This document shows, in pieces, positions 6,400 through 8,221 of a stretch of 8,221 nucleotides of DNA. The notes under the pieces are model-generated. The model searched no databases, was not told where the DNA came from, and saw only the letters and a list, made by a program, of their open reading frames with translations. How positions within the stretch are numbered: position 1 is the stretch's first letter; every line of letters starts with the position of its first letter. The position numbers and the translations under genes are program-made. Source of the stretch: Chloroflexota bacterium (GTDB taxonomy: Bacteria; Chloroflexota; Dehalococcoidia; SAR202; GCA-002694895). Location of the stretch: positions 39,270 through 47,490 of the forward strand of contig PAZO01000007.1 of assembly GCA_002715665.1 (NCBI GenBank), given 5' to 3'.

Positions 6400-7449
6400 C
6401 TAATTGATTTGGTTTTTATTTAAATCTTCATCTTTAGAAATAGCAATATTTATTTTTTTACCAATAAAATTATCTAATTCATGGGGAGGAGTTCCGTTAC
6501 CTGGAATTTTAATAGCAATATCTTCTTTTTTTAAAACTGTTCCCTCTCGTAAGTCTTTTGATGCAACTAATTTTTTTCGTAGTTTAAACATTGCAGGTTT
6601 TTCATTTTCTAATAGTTTTTTTTCTCCTGTTCCCATAGCAAGTTTAGAACGATACAAATCCCTAGTTAACTTCTTTAGCCCTATTGGTTCTAAAGAAAAA
6701 GGCTGATCAGTTCCTTTCATAGATCTATTTAATGTGAAATGTTTTTCGATAATTCTTGCCCCTAGAACATAACCTACTAATGCTAATGCAATTCCACTTT
6801 GATGATCTGAAAGGCCAATTATATTATTCTCAAATTCTTCCAAATAGGTATTAATAACAGAAAGGTTCATATCAGACGGTTGAGCAGGGTAAACTGAGCT
6901 ACATTGTAATATTGATAATTGATTATTATATTTACTAATTTTATCGTAAGCTCTTTTAACGTCATCCAAGCTTGCTCCTCCTGTACTAACAATCATTGGT
7001 CTTCCAGTAGAGGCAATATATTCTAAAAAAGGAGTATTAGTTATATCAGCAGAAGCAGTTTTATATGCGGGTAAATTAAATTCTTCTAAAAAATCTACAC
7101 TTTGAAAATCAAATGGAGTTGCGAAAAACATGATTTCATGTTCACGAGCAAAGTCAATTAAGTGTTTATATTCTTCGTTACCAAATTCCAAATATTCTCT
7201 ATGCTCACCATAAGTTTCTGCAAAACTGTTTGAATTTATATAGGGCATATCATACATTTCTTGAGTAAATAATTCTTGATTATTCCTTTTTTGGAATTTT
7301 ACTGCATTAGCACCTGATTCTTTAGCAGATAAAATCATTTTTTCTGCAATATCAATTTTACCCATATGATTGGCTCCAATTTCTGCTACAACAAAGCATT
7401 CAGAGTCTTGAGTGATTTCCACATCTCCAATATTAAATTTACGTGACAT
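6400..7449 (-). CDS. NeuB-like nonulosonic acid (phosphate) synthase
   Basis: A 349-residue enzyme, the usual NeuB length, expected to condense phosphoenolpyruvate with an aldose to give a 3-deoxy-2-ulosonic acid. The TIM-barrel domain (1-285) has EIGANHMG (23-30), VKFQKR (50-55), TPFD (111-114), YKTASAD (129-135), LQCSSVYP (181-188), GLSDHQSG (212-219), EKHFTL (235-240) and GTDQPFSLEP (246-255). His216, His237, Glu23 and Asp248 match the metal and catalytic residues of Neisseria NeuB. A C-terminal SAF/antifreeze-like domain covers about 293-345. In it the usual RPGNG reads IPGNG, so the Arg that contacts the N-acetyl group of ManNAc (Arg314 in Neisseria) is Ile315. PPHELDNFIGKK resembles the eukaryotic 9-phosphate synthase NANS more than free-sugar NeuB. 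AAGGA lies 5 nt before the ATG. Class is confident; whether the product is sialate, KDN, legionaminate or something else is open. Confidence 0.92.
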   Translation of the reverse strand: MSRKFNIGDVEITQDSECFVVAEIGANHMGKIDIAEKMILSAKESGANAVKFQKRNNQELFTQEMYDMPYINSNSFAETYGEHREYLEFGNEEYKHLIDFAREHEIMFFATPFDFQSVDFLEEFNLPAYKTASADITNTPFLEYIASTGRPMIVSTGGASLDDVKRAYDKISKYNNQLSILQCSSVYPAQPSDMNLSVINTYLEEFENNIIGLSDHQSGIALALVGYVLGARIIEKHFTLNRSMKGTDQPFSLEPIGLKKLTRDLYRSKLAMGTGEKKLLENEKPAMFKLRKKLVASKDLREGTVLKKEDIAIKIPGNGTPPHELDNFIGKKINIAISKDEDLNKNQIN

Positions 7450-7454
7450 AGTTT

Positions 7455-7459
7455 TCCTT
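7455..7459 (-). promoter_or_regulatory. Shine-Dalgarno site for NeuB-like gene
   Basis: Read on the - strand this is AAGGA within GAAGGAAAAC, five bases before the ATG at 7449-7447. It supports that start. The 76-base gap it lies in (7450-7525) is the longest within the - strand run and could hold a secondary promoter, but I found no convincing -35/-10 pair there. Confidence 0.65.
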
Positions 7460-7525
7460 CTAAGATTTATAGTTATTTTATAAATGTAACATAGTTAAAA
7501 TAATACATATTAGGGTGTTTTTACA

Positions 7526-8140
7526 TTAAAAATATTTTTTTACCCACTTCCTTGAATCAGATTGCCAATTCCCAATTAAAGTAACTAAAATTGAGAAAAT
7601 AATTATTTTGACATCCAACATTATTGTTTGATTATTAATATATAACAAATCATATCTTAATTTATTTTTAGGCGTAGTATCGTAAGAACCTAGTAACTGG
7701 GCTAATCCGGTTAAACCTTGGGGTGCATTAAGTCTAAGATAATACGGGATATTCATCTTTTCAAATTCTTCATATAATTCTGGTCTTTCAGGCCTTGGAC
7801 CAACTAAACTGATATCTCCTTTTAATATATTTATAATTTGAGGTATTTCATCAATTGCATATTTTCTTATAAACTTCCCAGTTTTTGTTAACCTAGGATC
7901 ACTGTTTTTAGCAGCCCAAACTGCACCAGTAGTTTGTTCAGCTTCTTTAATCATTGATCTAAATTTAATTAATTTGAATATCTTCTTATTTTCTCCTAAT
8001 CTATTTTGTGTATAAAAAAATGGCGGCCCATCTTCAAACAGCAAAAATAAGAGGACAAATATAACAACAATAAATAATATTGGCATTAACAATGTAAATC
8101 CAATTACAATAAAACTTAAATCTATAGTTCGTTTAATCAT
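7526..8140 (-). CDS. Small monotopic phosphoglycosyl transferase (PglC/WcaJ-type initiating sugar transferase)
   Basis: A 204-residue membrane protein that transfers a sugar-1-phosphate from a nucleotide sugar to undecaprenyl phosphate at the inner membrane's cytoplasmic face, starting the repeat unit of a surface glycan. KRTID (3-7) precedes a hydrophobic segment (about 8-36) with Pro20, the expected re-entrant helix. FFYTQNRLG (41-49), FKLIKFRSM (55-63), the catalytic Asp-Glu in AIDEIPQ (95-101) and SLVGPRP (111-117) are family signatures; QGLTGLAQ (141-148) and the hydrophobic stretch near 175-190 are also typical. The protein has only the catalytic core, like PglC, without the extra N-terminal membrane domain of WbaP/WcaJ. 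This is not a mis-called start: an in-frame TAA lies two codons before the ATG. It heads the visible - strand run and is followed by a 76-base gap before the NeuB-like gene. The sugar transferred cannot be read. Confidence 0.93.
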   Translation of the reverse strand: MIKRTIDLSFIVIGFTLLMPILFIVVIFVLLFLLFEDGPPFFYTQNRLGENKKIFKLIKFRSMIKEAEQTTGAVWAAKNSDPRLTKTGKFIRKYAIDEIPQIINILKGDISLVGPRPERPELYEEFEKMNIPYYLRLNAPQGLTGLAQLLGSYDTTPKNKLRYDLLYINNQTIMLDVKIIIFSILVTLIGNWQSDSRKWVKKYF

Positions 8141-8178
8141 ATATTAACCATTATTCGTATTAATCTAAGATACAAATG

Positions 8179-8207
8179 TTAATAAATTATTAAAGATAAC
8201 ATACCAA
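8179..8207 (-). promoter_or_regulatory. Possible sigma-70-type promoter upstream of the sugar transferase gene
   Basis: On the - strand, TTGGTA (8207-8202) and TATTAA (8184-8179) are separated by 17 bases; each matches four of six consensus positions. This would start transcription near 8172, about 30 bases before the ATG at 8140. In DNA this AT-rich such matches arise by chance, and the operon may instead be read through from genes beyond the window edge. The rest of 8141-8221 holds nothing else I can support; a short open frame from the edge to TAA at 8181-8179 could be the tail of an upstream gene. Confidence 0.22.
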
Positions 8208-8221
8208 AGCCTTTATTGGCA

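Noticed and set aside
6404..6706. Open frame of 100 codons on the + strand
   Set aside because: Antisense to the SAF domain of the NeuB-like gene, with no domain or ribosome site.
6676..6714. GTDQ in place of GPDH in the NeuB-like enzyme as a sign of an unusual active site
   Set aside because: The Asp is conserved, and the residue after it already varies in characterised NeuB enzymes (Neisseria NeuB has GPDI as I recall), so it says little.
5819..7449. Reading the synthase and phosphatase as KdsA/KdsC of lipid A-core KDO synthesis
   Set aside because: The synthase has the NeuB barrel motifs plus a C-terminal SAF domain, which KdsA lacks; only the phosphatase is KdsC-like, and that family also serves nonulosonate pathways.
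7472..7490. AT-rich inverted repeat upstream of the NeuB-like gene as an operator or riboswitch
   Set aside because: The arms are short, bulged and almost pure A/T, expected by chance at this composition.
8202..8221. Hairpin-like inverted repeat (TACCAA...TTGGCA) at the right edge as a terminator
   Set aside because: The stem is six pairs with a mismatch and no following T-run on either strand within the window; too weak to call.

Overview
This window is a slice of a surface-polysaccharide (capsule or O-antigen type) biosynthesis locus from a low-GC bacterium; by eye G+C is about 30% or below. A membrane phosphoglycosyl transferase that starts a lipid-linked glycan, next to a nonulosonic-acid gene set, suggests a Gram-negative cell envelope. 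Three genes have clear Shine-Dalgarno sequences (NeuB-like, cytidylyltransferase and transketolase genes), which argues mildly against Bacteroidota. I cannot name the phylum.

Layout. Positions 2-1700 on the + strand hold a 5'-truncated NAD-dependent sugar epimerase/dehydratase overlapped by a family-2-like glycosyltransferase. Positions 8140-1697 on the - strand hold a compact run of seven genes. In order of transcription these are: small phosphoglycosyl transferase, NeuB-like nonulosonate synthase, KdsC-like HAD phosphatase, PtmA-like short-chain dehydrogenase, NeuA-like cytidylyltransferase, full-length transketolase-like enzyme, and MtnX/PSP-like HAD phosphatase. From the NeuB-like gene onward, junctions are 2 nt and 19 nt apart or overlap by 7, 1 and 11 nt, so these six are very probably one operon. 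The two gene runs converge and their TAG stop codons share one CTAG palindrome at 1697-1700, leaving no room for a terminator between them. No RNA genes, CRISPR arrays, transposases or long repeats were seen, and the longest gap without a gene is only about 80 bases.

How the genes may work together (inference). The NeuB-like enzyme condenses phosphoenolpyruvate with an aldose, probably phosphorylated. The KdsC-like phosphatase would remove the phosphate, the cytidylyltransferase would make the CMP-sugar, and the + strand glycosyltransferase or one outside the window would use it. What is unusual is the rest of the operon: a complete transketolase-like enzyme whose sugar-phosphate-binding residues look replaced, an SDR and a second phosphatase, with no hexosamine 2-epimerase or aminotransferase in view. 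Together these suggest that the acceptor sugar, or the finished acid, is not ordinary N-acetylneuraminate. This TK-SDR-NeuB-HAD-cytidylyltransferase-HAD set is the best candidate here for an undescribed pathway.
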